NCBI GenBank assembly: GCA_041746105.1
Contig: JBGTHP010000022.1
Span: 21,766 to 85,765, forward strand
Length of the DNA stretch: 64,000 nucleotides
DNA from: JBFHRE01 sp041746105
GTDB lineage: Bacteria > Actinomycetota > Acidimicrobiia > Spongiisociales > ZC4RG35
Direction: 5' to 3'
Part shown: one piece after another, positions 15,895 to 24,571 of the stretch
Numbering within the stretch: position 1 is the stretch's first letter
How the letters are laid out: every line of letters begins with the position of its first letter
The notes under the pieces: generated by a model
What the model saw: only the letters and a program-made list of their open reading frames with translations
Databases searched by the model: none
What the model was told of the DNA's origin: nothing
Translations under genes and position numbers: made by a program

Positions 15895-17622
15895 ATGACG
15901 CTGTCCGATTCCAGGCTCGCCAACGTCGCTGCCCGCCAAGTTGCGACCTCTTGGGCCGGTCTTTCCGACCGGTATCGCATCATCACCAAGCGGGCATCGC
16001 TTCGTTTCGGCGAACAAAACTGGGCGGCGATGGCATCGGACCACATCGAACGGCTCGACCTGTACACGAGGGAGGCGACTGCCGCCGCCCAAGAGGTGAG
16101 GGCGATCATGGGTGACCGGCAGGAAGACAGGATGGTGTGGGCTGCGATGAAGGCCGTCTACTCGGGGCTGATCCAGAGTCGGGCAGATCTCGAGCTGGCC
16201 GAGACCTTCTTCAACTCCGTCACACGCAAAGTGTTCACGACAGTTGGAGTCGACGAGGCCTTGGAGTTCGTCGACACCGACTTCGATGCCGGCGCTGTCG
16301 CCGGTCATCGCGTCGGCACCAGGATCTACGACGGGACAGCCGACTTTGCCTCGCTCATCGTCCAGATCGCGAACGATGCCGGTCTGGGAACACCCTTTGC
16401 CGACCTCGAACGAGATGCGGAGGCGGCAGCCGACCTGTTGGATCAACGACTGCGACGAGTGGGGGCACTCCGCAGAATCGATCGGACCGAGATCATGGAC
16501 AGCGTGTTTTTTCGAGGCAAGGGCGCCTACATCATCGGACGTTTCCAGAGTGGCAGTCACGTGCTGCCGATCGTTCTCGCGGTACTCCATTCCGACAACG
16601 CCCTGGTCATCGACGCGGTTCTGCTGACGGAGAACCAGGTGTCGATTCTGTTCAGTTTCACTCGTTCCTACTTCCATGTCGACGCCGCGGCCCCGGGCCC
16701 CCTCGTGGACTTTCTCTCGACGCTGATGCCAAGGAAGAGGCGAGCAGAGCTCTACACGTCGCTCGGCTACAACAAACACGGAAAAACAGAGCTATATCGC
16801 GAGTTGCGGCGCCACATCACGGTTTCTGGAGATCGCTTCGAGCAGGCTCGGGGTGTGCCTGGACTGGTGATGGTCGTTTTCACGTTGCCTGGTTTCGATG
16901 TGGTCTTCAAACTGATCCGGGACCGGTTCGGCGAACCCAAGCAGGTCACTCGCGACCACGTTCGCAATCGGTATCGCCTTGTTTTCCGCCATGATCGAGC
17001 CGGGCGGCTGGTCGATGCCCAGGAGTTCGAACACCTCGAATTCGACGCCGACCGTTTCGACCAAGGATTGTTGGACGAGCTATCGACCGAATGTGCTCGC
17101 GTTGTTGGGGTGGAAGGTGATCGAGTGCACATCGCCCATTGTTATGTCGAACGCCGCGTCACTCCCCTCGACATCTATCTTCGGGACTCCGACCCGGATC
17201 TGGCCGAACAGGCGATCGTCGACTACGGACAGGCGATCAAGGACCTCGCGGCCGGTGGGATCTTCCCCGGAGACATGCTGCTGAAGAACTTTGGAGTGAC
17301 CCGCCACGGAAGAGTGGTCTTTTACGACTACGACGAACTGACCAGGCTGGAGAATTGTGTTTTCCGGCATATCCCACCGAGCAGAAACATCGACGACGAG
17401 ATGGCGTCCGAGCCCTGGTTTCCGGTTGGGCCCGACGATGTTTTCCCAGAAGAGTTCATCAAGTACCTCGGGGTCGAGGGCAGGCTGCGCGATGTGTTCC
17501 TCGAGCACCATTCCGATCTCTTCGACCACAACGCCTGGAATGGCTGGCAGGCCAAGGTCAAGGCGGGCGAGCGGATCGAGATCTATCCGTACGATCAGCG
17601 TTGGCGGGTTCAACACGTCTAG
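15895..17622 (+). CDS. aceK: Isocitrate dehydrogenase kinase/phosphatase
   Basis: A 575-residue bifunctional enzyme that phosphorylates isocitrate dehydrogenase to send isocitrate into the glyoxylate shunt and reverses the modification. Similarity to E. coli AceK runs from end to end: SVFFRGKGAYIIGR, VFKLIRDRFGEPK with the ATP-contacting Lys339, then FPGDMLLKNFGVTRHGRVVF with Asp460 and Asn465, and Asp478 in FYDYDEL. These match E. coli K336, D457, N462 and D475 with a constant offset of three. The ATG at 15895 is chosen because homology begins there. No isocitrate lyase or malate synthase is in the window. AceK is mainly known from Proteobacteria. Confidence 0.95.
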   Translation: MTLSDSRLANVAARQVATSWAGLSDRYRIITKRASLRFGEQNWAAMASDHIERLDLYTREATAAAQEVRAIMGDRQEDRMVWAAMKAVYSGLIQSRADLELAETFFNSVTRKVFTTVGVDEALEFVDTDFDAGAVAGHRVGTRIYDGTADFASLIVQIANDAGLGTPFADLERDAEAAADLLDQRLRRVGALRRIDRTEIMDSVFFRGKGAYIIGRFQSGSHVLPIVLAVLHSDNALVIDAVLLTENQVSILFSFTRSYFHVDAAAPGPLVDFLSTLMPRKRRAELYTSLGYNKHGKTELYRELRRHITVSGDRFEQARGVPGLVMVVFTLPGFDVVFKLIRDRFGEPKQVTRDHVRNRYRLVFRHDRAGRLVDAQEFEHLEFDADRFDQGLLDELSTECARVVGVEGDRVHIAHCYVERRVTPLDIYLRDSDPDLAEQAIVDYGQAIKDLAAGGIFPGDMLLKNFGVTRHGRVVFYDYDELTRLENCVFRHIPPSRNIDDEMASEPWFPVGPDDVFPEEFIKYLGVEGRLRDVFLEHHSDLFDHNAWNGWQAKVKAGERIEIYPYDQRWRVQHV

Positions 17623-17626
17623 CAAT

Positions 17627-17632
17627 TAGCCT
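17627..17632 (+). promoter_or_regulatory. Putative -10 hexamer TAGCCT in the aceK-acetyltransferase gap
   Basis: TAGCCT fills the 15-base gap after aceK and ends 5 bases before the next ATG. The acetyltransferase may therefore have its own leaderless transcript as well as readthrough from aceK. Confidence 0.5.
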
Positions 17633-17637
17633 GACCC

Positions 17638-20388
17638 ATGAGCCGACCTATCAGAGGACTCTTGGCCGATTACCCCAGCGAATATGAACTCGACATAATC
17701 CTCCGCCACGGGCAGGTGGCGCATGTCCGACCGATGCGTGCCGACGACGGCGAACTCCTGGTGGATTTTTTCGAACGCCTCGGCCCGGAAAGTCGCTACT
17801 TCCGTTTCTTCAGGGTGAAGCGGACGCTGGACCCGGAAGAGGTTGAGTACTTCACCCATATCGACTACGACCAGCGGATGGCGCTCGTCGTCGTGATAGA
17901 TGGCCGCATGGCCGCCGTTGGGCGGTATGACGTGAGTGAAGAAGATCCCAACCAGGCCGAGGTTGCTTTTGCCGTCGCCGACGACCAACAGGGTGAGGGC
18001 TTGGGCACCGAACTCCTCCAACTGCTCACGGCCTACGCCCGTTTGAGTGGCATTACGAGCTTCAGGGCATTCGTGCTGCCGGAGAATGTCCAGATGATGC
18101 GCGTTTTTCGTAACTCTGGATATGAGATGCATCGGACGCTCGAGGCAGGGGTCTACACCGTTGATTTTCCGGTGGCGCTCACATCCGACGCGAAGGCCGC
18201 CGCCGAGGATCGAGAAAAGCGTGCAGTTTCGGCGTCTCTACTTCCGCTGTTTTTCCCACGGTCAATCGCTGTCATCGGCGCATCGACTCGGGCGGGGTCG
18301 ATCGGTAACACGCTTTTTCGCAATCTGCTTCACACCGGATTCGGAGGGACGCTTTACCCCGTCAATCCGACCGCTCAAGTCGTCAACTCGGTGCGGGCCT
18401 ATTCGTCGATCCTCGAAGTGCCAGACCCGGTGGATCTTGCCTTCGTTGTGGTTCCGAAGAGCGGTGTTCTCGATGTGGCCCGTCAGTGTGCCGAAAAGGG
18501 CGTTCGCGGCCTTGTTGTGATCACTGCTGGTTTTGGGGAATCCGGCGACACCGCGAGCGAAGAGGAACTGCTGCAGATCGTGCGCGATGGAGGGATGCGG
18601 ATGGTTGGCCCCAACTGCATGGGCCTCCTCAACACGGCAGGGCCGGTGAACATGAACGGCACCTTTGCCCCGATCTACCCGCCGGCAGGCAACATCGCCA
18701 TGTCGTCTCAATCGGGGGCGCTCGGGATCGCCATTCTCGAGTTTGCCAGGAGGAACTCGATCGGGATCAGCCAGTTCGTATCTGTTGGAAACAAGACCGA
18801 TGTTTCCGGAAACGACCTGCTGCTGTTCTGGGAGGACGACCCTGCCACCGATGTGATTCTCCTCTACCTCGAATCGTTCGGGAACCCCCGGCGATTCGCC
18901 AGAGTGGCCAGACGTATCGCTCGCAAAAAACCGATCGTTGCGGTGAAATCGGGCCGCACGGCAGCGGGGAGCAGGGCAGCCGTTTCACACACGGGCGCCC
19001 TGGCCTCGACCGACACCGCGGTGGAAACGATGTTCCAACAATCGGGCGTGATCAGGGTTGACACTCTCGAGGAGTTGTTCGCAGTCGGATCGGTGTTGGC
19101 GAACCAACCGACCCCGCTCGGGAGGCGGGTAGGAATCATCACCAATGCCGGTGGACCTGGGATCCTGGCGGCCGATGCACTGGAGGCACAAGGGCTCGTG
19201 TTGCCCGAATTCTCGTCGGAGCTACGAGCACGATTGCGGGCTGCGCTGCCGGCAGAGGCGTCGGTTGCCAACCCGGTTGACCTCATCGCCGGCGCCGGTG
19301 GGCCTCAGTACGAGGCCGCGATTCCGGCCGTTCTTGACTCGGGCGAGGTCGACGCTCTTGTCGTGATCTACGTTCCGACGTCGAGTACCGGGGTAGCCGA
19401 CGTCGGGCATGTCCTACGGTCCGCCGTTGAAGGGTACAAAGGCGATTGCACGGTTCTCGGCGTATTCATGCAAGCGGAGGAGGCCGCGGCCATCCTCACG
19501 GCGCCCTCGGTCAAGGTTCCCACCTTCATGTTCCCGGAGGGCGCGGCCAAGGCGCTGGCCGCGGCGGTTTCATATGGTGATTGGCTTCGTCGTGAGCCGG
19601 GTGAGATCCCCGACCTCGACGGGGTCGACCCTGGAGGAGTGCGCCCCCTGGTTTCCGAGGCGCTGGCGCGGTTTGGTGCGGACGGCGGGTGGTTGGAGCC
19701 GTCGGAAGTTGAATACCTGCTGACGGCTGTTGGCATCTCCTTGCCGCTCTCGCGCACGGTGCTGACCGAAGAGGAAGCGGTCGGCGCGGCTTCAGACATC
19801 GGCGGACCGGTGGTTCTCAAGATCGTGTCGGCGGAGGCGTTGCACAAGTCCGATGTTGGCGGGGTGGTGCTCGACATTGTGGGTGAAGAAGCGGTACGCG
19901 ATGCCTTCCGCTCGGTAACGGCGAGTGTCATGTCCTTCGACGGTGTGCTTGTTCAGGAAATGGTGGCCTGTGGTCACGAAGTTCTGATCGGGATGTCGGA
20001 GGATCCCAACTTCGGCCCGCTGATGGTTTATGGACTTGGAGGAATCTACGTCGAATTGTTGGCAGACGTCGCCTTCCGGCTAAATCCTCTGACGGACATC
20101 GATGCAGCCGAGATGATGCAAGAGATCAAGGGAGCCCGCCTCCTTGAGGGTTATCGGAACCTTCCGCTCGGTGATGTGGCGGCGGTCCAGAGCACCCTTC
20201 TGAGGGTATCCGCGCTGATAGCCCTCGTCCCCGAGATCACCGAGATGGACCTCAACCCGGTCAAAGTTCTCGAACCGGGCAAGGGGGTTCGCGTGGTTGA
20301 TGCCAGGATCCGCCTGGACCCGATCGAGCCCGGCTGGTCCCCCGAAATCGATGACATCCCCGGCGTCGCCAGCCAGCGCCGCACGTAA
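17638..20388 (+). CDS. Fused GNAT acetyltransferase / NDP-forming acyl-CoA synthetase (Pat-type protein acetyltransferase)
   Basis: A 916-residue fusion. Residues about 20-180 form a GNAT acetyltransferase (HVRPMRADD, the acetyl-CoA loop QQGEGLGTELL, and VLPENVQMMRVFRNSGY). Residues about 200-680 are the alpha part of an ADP-forming acyl-CoA synthetase with CoA-binding FPRSIAVIGAS, SSQSGALG and the conserved His451 in AVSHTGALAS. Residues about 690-916 are an ATP-grasp beta part. The order is reversed relative to Salmonella Pat, where GNAT is C-terminal, and matches the Streptomyces PatA type. Such proteins acetylate acyl-CoA synthetases and other enzymes; the target here is inferred. It follows aceK by 15 bases. 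Confidence 0.88.
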   Translation: MSRPIRGLLADYPSEYELDIILRHGQVAHVRPMRADDGELLVDFFERLGPESRYFRFFRVKRTLDPEEVEYFTHIDYDQRMALVVVIDGRMAAVGRYDVSEEDPNQAEVAFAVADDQQGEGLGTELLQLLTAYARLSGITSFRAFVLPENVQMMRVFRNSGYEMHRTLEAGVYTVDFPVALTSDAKAAAEDREKRAVSASLLPLFFPRSIAVIGASTRAGSIGNTLFRNLLHTGFGGTLYPVNPTAQVVNSVRAYSSILEVPDPVDLAFVVVPKSGVLDVARQCAEKGVRGLVVITAGFGESGDTASEEELLQIVRDGGMRMVGPNCMGLLNTAGPVNMNGTFAPIYPPAGNIAMSSQSGALGIAILEFARRNSIGISQFVSVGNKTDVSGNDLLLFWEDDPATDVILLYLESFGNPRRFARVARRIARKKPIVAVKSGRTAAGSRAAVSHTGALASTDTAVETMFQQSGVIRVDTLEELFAVGSVLANQPTPLGRRVGIITNAGGPGILAADALEAQGLVLPEFSSELRARLRAALPAEASVANPVDLIAGAGGPQYEAAIPAVLDSGEVDALVVIYVPTSSTGVADVGHVLRSAVEGYKGDCTVLGVFMQAEEAAAILTAPSVKVPTFMFPEGAAKALAAAVSYGDWLRREPGEIPDLDGVDPGGVRPLVSEALARFGADGGWLEPSEVEYLLTAVGISLPLSRTVLTEEEAVGAASDIGGPVVLKIVSAEALHKSDVGGVVLDIVGEEAVRDAFRSVTASVMSFDGVLVQEMVACGHEVLIGMSEDPNFGPLMVYGLGGIYVELLADVAFRLNPLTDIDAAEMMQEIKGARLLEGYRNLPLGDVAAVQSTLLRVSALIALVPEITEMDLNPVKVLEPGKGVRVVDARIRLDPIEPGWSPEIDDIPGVASQRRT

Positions 20389-20461
20389 CCCGGTTGTTAT
20401 GAGATGAGCGGAGCGTCAGCCTCCGTTTCGCGCGTAAAACGCCATCGGCGGGGGTTTCGGG

Positions 20462-20488
20462 TAGCCTCGGCCGTCCCGCGACAAGGAG
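20462..20488 (+). promoter_or_regulatory. Promoter and ribosome-binding site of the enoyl-CoA hydratase gene
   Basis: TAGCCT at 20462-20467 is a likely -10, and AAGGAG at 20483-20488 stands 6 bases from the ATG. This is one of the few leadered starts in the window with a strong Shine-Dalgarno sequence. Confidence 0.5.
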
Positions 20489-20494
20489 CCAGAA

Positions 20495-21262
20495 ATGTCA
20501 TTGGTCGAGTTCAGCGTTGATGGTGCGGTCGCTCTGGTCAGGCTCAACCGTCCTCCGGTCAACGCCCTCTCCGAGGAACTTTCCCGTGATCTGCTCGAGG
20601 CTTTCAAGAAGTGCGGCGACGACGCGATCAGGGCTGTTGTTGTCACCGGGCAACCTCACTTCGCGGCCGGTGCCGACATCAAAGGTTTCCAGGGCGCATA
20701 CGACTCCGGGAGCGAAGACACCCTGGCCAAGGCGCTGGTTGATGCAATCTGGGAGTTGGAGCGACTGGACAAACCAACGATTGCGGCGATTCACGGTTAC
20801 GCCCTGGGAGGCGGTCTGGAACTCTCGATGGGGTGTGATTTCCGCTACCTGGCAGAGGATGCTCAGGTGGGGCAGCCCGAGATCAAACTAGGCATCATTC
20901 CCGGAGCGGGTGGCACCCAGCGTCTCACCCGCATCGTTGGCATCCAGAAAGCCAAGGATTTTTGCTTCACAGGCCGTTTTGTCGGCGCAGAAGAGGCTCT
21001 TTCGATCACCTTGGCCGACCGCGTATTCCCGAGCGACCAATTGCTCGATCAGGCTCTTGCGGCTGCGGCCGGATTCGCCCAAGGCCCTACCAAAGCCATT
21101 GCCGCTGCCAAAAAAGCGATCAATGCCGGGATCGGTGAACCGATGACGACGGCGATCGAGATCGAGGCGGCAGCCTTCAAAGACTCATTCTGGACCGACG
21201 ACGCCAAGGAGGGCGTCTCGGCTTTCATCGACAAGAGGCCGCCCCAGTTCCAAGGTCGCTGA
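20495..21262 (+). CDS. Enoyl-CoA hydratase/isomerase family protein
   Basis: A 255-residue crotonase-fold enzyme. It has the oxyanion-hole regions FAAGADIKGF and GYALGGGLELSMGCDFR, and the crotonase catalytic block QPEIKLGIIPGAGGTQRLTRIVG with glutamates in the expected positions. It most likely hydrates trans-2-enoyl-CoA in beta-oxidation; the exact acyl substrate is not evident. A methyltransferase gene follows on the same strand. Confidence 0.88.
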   Translation: MSLVEFSVDGAVALVRLNRPPVNALSEELSRDLLEAFKKCGDDAIRAVVVTGQPHFAAGADIKGFQGAYDSGSEDTLAKALVDAIWELERLDKPTIAAIHGYALGGGLELSMGCDFRYLAEDAQVGQPEIKLGIIPGAGGTQRLTRIVGIQKAKDFCFTGRFVGAEEALSITLADRVFPSDQLLDQALAAAAGFAQGPTKAIAAAKKAINAGIGEPMTTAIEIEAAAFKDSFWTDDAKEGVSAFIDKRPPQFQGR

Positions 21263-21283
21263 TCCGGGTTTCTGGAGTTGATC

Positions 21284-22048
21284 ATGGACGACGAGTACGA
21301 CGACGAGCTGGTTGGTCTACTGGAACTGGTGTGGGGAAGCGGCTTTTTGGCCCCTGGCGGCGCTGCGAGCGTCCGGCGAACGGTGGGCGCGGTCGAGATC
21401 GAGGGGAAGAACGTGCTCGACCTCGGGTGCGGTGTTGGTGGAGCCGATCTCGTTCTTGCCGGCATGGGGGCGATCGTGACCGGGCTGGATGTCGAGGGCC
21501 CTTTGATCGAACGGGCTCGCCTCAATGCGGCGGATGCCGGAGCCTCTATCGAATATGTTCTGGCCGATCCCGGACCACTCCCAATCGACGATGGGGCGTT
21601 CGACTGCGTGTTCACCCACGCGGCCATCATCCACATACCCGACAAGCTGGGCATCTTCTCCGAGATCATGCGGGTCTTGCGTCCGGGAGGGTGGCTCCTG
21701 GCCTACGACTGGTTGAAGGGGACCGACCCCTTCTCGGACGCGATGCATTATTGGTTCGAGCTCGAAGGCCTCACCTACAACATGAACGACCTCGAGAGCT
21801 GTCTCGAGATGCTCCGCGAGATCGGCTTCGAGCAGGTGACCGGAGAGGACGACAATCCCAACTATCGCGAACTGGCCCATAACGAGTACCGCAAGATGAC
21901 AGGGGAATGGTTCCCCCTGATGACCGAACTACTCGGTCCAGAACGCCGGGACCATTTCATCGAGGACTGGCGAATGCTCACAGTGGTCCTCGACGCCGGT
22001 CAGCTTCGCCCTGCCTACTTCAGGGCGCAACGACCACAAGCTCGATGA
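21284..22048 (+). CDS. Class I SAM-dependent methyltransferase
   Basis: A 254-residue methyltransferase. Motif I is VLDLGCGVGGADLVLA, the acidic end of strand 2 is GLDVEG, motif II is FDCVFTHAAIIHIPDK and motif III is VLRPGGWLLAYDWL. The WGSGFLAPGG segment and the C-terminal ELAHNEYRKM and LDAGQLRPAYFRAQ stretches resemble phosphoethanolamine/glycine-betaine-type N-methyltransferases, but the substrate is only a guess. I prefer the ATG at 21284; a TTG six bases earlier is possible. GGAG lies just upstream. Confidence 0.75.
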   Translation: MDDEYDDELVGLLELVWGSGFLAPGGAASVRRTVGAVEIEGKNVLDLGCGVGGADLVLAGMGAIVTGLDVEGPLIERARLNAADAGASIEYVLADPGPLPIDDGAFDCVFTHAAIIHIPDKLGIFSEIMRVLRPGGWLLAYDWLKGTDPFSDAMHYWFELEGLTYNMNDLESCLEMLREIGFEQVTGEDDNPNYRELAHNEYRKMTGEWFPLMTELLGPERRDHFIEDWRMLTVVLDAGQLRPAYFRAQRPQAR

Positions 22049-22067
22049 GGTGCGGAGCGAGGGGCGA

Positions 22068-22505
22068 CTACCCGGCTTCGATCCGGCGCTTGAGTCCGCG
22101 CAGGTTGCGACGCCAGATCCAGCCGAGCACAGGCCGGGCAAGGAAGGCGGTGATCGCGCCCCCGAGGTACCACGGGAACGTCAGCTCTTCAGTCCAGGCG
22201 AACCGGGTTCCACCGGCTATCGGCGATAGTTCGAATCGCCCGCGACCGGTGATCAAACCGGTGTGGTGCACTCCGATCGTTTTGAGGTCCGTCCAGTCGG
22301 TCACCTCCATCACATCAGACGTCCTGAGCGGGCCGACCACCGTCTCGACTCTCATCCTTGTCCCGACGCCGGACCTCGATTCGGTGAGAAACTCGATGGA
22401 CTCGGCGTCGGCCATCCACTCGGCGTGTGACTCGAGGTCCGCCGCTTCCTTCCACACCCTGTTGATGGGCGCATTGATCTCGACGGCTTGTGTGATCTTG
22501 GTCAT
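22068..22505 (-). CDS. SRPBCC (START/polyketide-cyclase-like) family protein
   Basis: A 145-residue single-domain protein with the helix-grip fold used to bind hydrophobic ligands. It begins MTKITQAVEINAPINRVW and has the typical AEWMADAESIEFL, VTDWTDLKTIGVHH and C-terminal amphipathic helix LRGLKRRIEAG. The ligand or activity is unknown. It is convergent with the methyltransferase (19-base gap) and divergent from pepA. A second member of this family lies on the other side of pepA. Confidence 0.7.
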   Translation of the reverse strand: MTKITQAVEINAPINRVWKEAADLESHAEWMADAESIEFLTESRSGVGTRMRVETVVGPLRTSDVMEVTDWTDLKTIGVHHTGLITGRGRFELSPIAGGTRFAWTEELTFPWYLGGAITAFLARPVLGWIWRRNLRGLKRRIEAG

Positions 22506-22583
22506 GGTGTCATTTTTGTCGATCCAACGCGCAAGCAGTAGCCGGATATGGATGGTCCAACTCCGTGTGTCAGACTGGCCGGC

Positions 22584-24005
22584 ATGAATGTCGTCCAAAT
22601 AAAAACCAAAGCCAGTTCGAAAGCCTCCGCAGTGGTGGTCGGGATGTTTCCCGGTAGGCGCCCGGCACCCGGCGCCGCCGCTTTTTCGCGCGGGTTGACG
22701 AAAGTGTTGGCGGAGTTCGGGTTTGAAGGTCTAGTCGGTCAAGTCGCAGTGCTGCCTATGTCGGATGGGCGCCGGGCCGCATTTGTCGGACTCGGGCCCG
22801 AGGTCGATCTGGAGTCACTTCGTCAAGCCGCAGCGATCGGTCGCAAGGCCGTGGCGAGCGCGGACGCGGTTTCGACATCCCTCCATCAGATCGACCTCGA
22901 CGGTTCGACCCAGGCCGTGGTCGAGGGGTTTGGTCTCGCCGACTATCGATTCGAGAACTACAAATCATCGGCCACGGTGCGGCCCGATTTCTCGATGGAA
23001 TTGCTTGGCGGCACCGCATCTCCCGCGGAGGTTGAAGCGGCCCAGATCACCGTGGAGGCAGTCAACCTATGTCGGGATCTGGTCAACGAGCCTGCCGCCG
23101 GCAAGGGACCTTTGGCGATCTCAGAACGGCTGGCCGAGCTTGCGGTAGCGGCCGGAGCCACCGCCGAGATCTGGGACGCAGAGCGACTCGCCTCAGAAGG
23201 TATGGGAGGGATGTTGGGGGTTGGCCAAGGATCGGTCCGCCCTCCGGCACTTCTCAAGCTTCACTATCGAGGTCGTCGACCCAAGGCACGCCTCGCCTTC
23301 GTGGGTAAGGGGATCGTCTTTGACTCTGGAGGGCTTTCCCTGAAATCCGCAGAGTTCATGGAGTGGATGAAAGACGACATGGCGGGGGGCGCGGCGGTTG
23401 CGGCTGCAGTCATCGCCATCGCTCGGCTTGGCCTTCCCGTTGAGATCACTTCCTATTCGGCTTTCGCAGAAAACCTCCCAAGCGGGTCGGCATTGAGGCC
23501 AGGTGATGTTTTGGAAACCCGCAACGGCAAGACCATCGAGGTTCTCAACACCGATGCCGAGGGCAGATTGGTTCTGGCGGACGCATTGGCTCTAGCGGCC
23601 GAATCTGAGCCCGACATGATCGTGGATCTCGCCACCCTCACCGGTGCTTGCAAGGTTGCCCTCGGTCCCAAGATCGCCGGCGTGTTTGGGGGGGACCAGG
23701 CTGCGGTGGATCGGGTGCTCGCTTCCGCCGAGTCCGCCGGCGAAAGGGTGTGGCAGATGCCGCTCCCAAACGACCACCGCTACATGATCGACTCCGAGGT
23801 GGCCGACATGAAGAACACCGGCGCCGGGAGATACGGCGGCGCGATTGCAGCCGCTCTGTTGCTCAAGGAGTTCGTTGGCGACGTGCCTTGGGTACACGTC
23901 GACATCGCCGGTCCCGCGTTCTTCGACAAACCAGAGCACTACATCCCCAAAGGTGGCACCGGTTTCGGCGTCCGCACGCTGATCGAGTTGGCCGGCGGGG
24001 GTTAG
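22584..24005 (+). CDS. pepA: Leucyl aminopeptidase (M17)
   Basis: A 473-residue cytosolic metallopeptidase removing N-terminal residues from peptides. The N-terminal half is the macrodomain-like region. The catalytic domain carries the zinc ligands in FVGKGIVFDSGGLSLK, the Asp in MKDDMAGGAA, and the family signature NTDAEGRLVLADAL. The ATG at 22584 is chosen because the protein then begins at the normal N-terminus; an in-frame start 36 bases earlier has no support. Confidence 0.93.
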   Translation: MNVVQIKTKASSKASAVVVGMFPGRRPAPGAAAFSRGLTKVLAEFGFEGLVGQVAVLPMSDGRRAAFVGLGPEVDLESLRQAAAIGRKAVASADAVSTSLHQIDLDGSTQAVVEGFGLADYRFENYKSSATVRPDFSMELLGGTASPAEVEAAQITVEAVNLCRDLVNEPAAGKGPLAISERLAELAVAAGATAEIWDAERLASEGMGGMLGVGQGSVRPPALLKLHYRGRRPKARLAFVGKGIVFDSGGLSLKSAEFMEWMKDDMAGGAAVAAAVIAIARLGLPVEITSYSAFAENLPSGSALRPGDVLETRNGKTIEVLNTDAEGRLVLADALALAAESEPDMIVDLATLTGACKVALGPKIAGVFGGDQAAVDRVLASAESAGERVWQMPLPNDHRYMIDSEVADMKNTGAGRYGGAIAAALLLKEFVGDVPWVHVDIAGPAFFDKPEHYIPKGGTGFGVRTLIELAGGG

Positions 24006-24018
24006 TCCCGCCGCCCGG

Positions 24019-24462
24019 TCAGGCCTCCATACGTTGTTTGAGCATCTTCATTCCCTTGCCGTTGGCGGGTTTGATGAATCCGTTGAACATGATCGGGAAC
24101 ATGGCTCCCCCGATTCCGCCGGGTCTTGGCATGTCCATGATCTTGTCGACTTTGGTTCCGGACCCGGTCGGTGAGAGCACGAAGGTGTTGACAAATGGTT
24201 CCCCCCGATCCATGCCGGTGAACTCGATCTTGTTTGGCTCGTCGTAGGCCGTGACCTCAACGTCGTTGCGGTGATCATCGTCTCCCGGAACCCAGCCGTA
24301 TGAGGTGAAAGTGGTCCCGGCCGAAACCGGTCCTTCGACTCCCTCGATCCGATAGGGACGAGGGGACCATTCGGCATGACGGCCGACGTCTCGCAGATAG
24401 TCGAACACCTCCTGTGGTGTTCGATCAATGGTGACCGAGACCGTGCCGCTGATTCTTCCCAT
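24019..24462 (-). CDS. SRPBCC family protein
   Basis: A 147-residue helix-grip protein with SVTIDRTPQEVFDYLRDVGRH, the AEWSPRPYRIEGVEG loop and the strand FVLSPTGSGTKVDKIM. Its role is unknown. The ATG at 24462 is supported by AAAGGAG 9 bases upstream. It is divergent from iscS with a 109-base gap, and convergent with pepA. It is clearly related in fold to the protein at 22068-22505 but not near-identical. Confidence 0.7.
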   Translation of the reverse strand: MGRISGTVSVTIDRTPQEVFDYLRDVGRHAEWSPRPYRIEGVEGPVSAGTTFTSYGWVPGDDDHRNDVEVTAYDEPNKIEFTGMDRGEPFVNTFVLSPTGSGTKVDKIMDMPRPGGIGGAMFPIMFNGFIKPANGKGMKMLKQRMEA

Positions 24463-24571
24463 TTCGTTTCTCCTTTCTCTTCTCGACTCTACGACGATCG
24501 CCGTGAGCCGATTTCGACATTTCGAAGGCGTCGCCGATCTCAGTGCCTCGATTCCTGCGACACTGTTCGGC

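Noticed and set aside
15645..16115. Open frame running through tRNA-Leu into aceK
   Set aside because: It crosses a perfect tRNA cloverleaf and ends inside aceK in another frame, so it is not a gene.
20409..20428. CGGAG-N7-CTCCG followed by TTT after the acetyltransferase gene, a possible terminator
   Set aside because: A 5-bp stem and three T residues are too weak to call.
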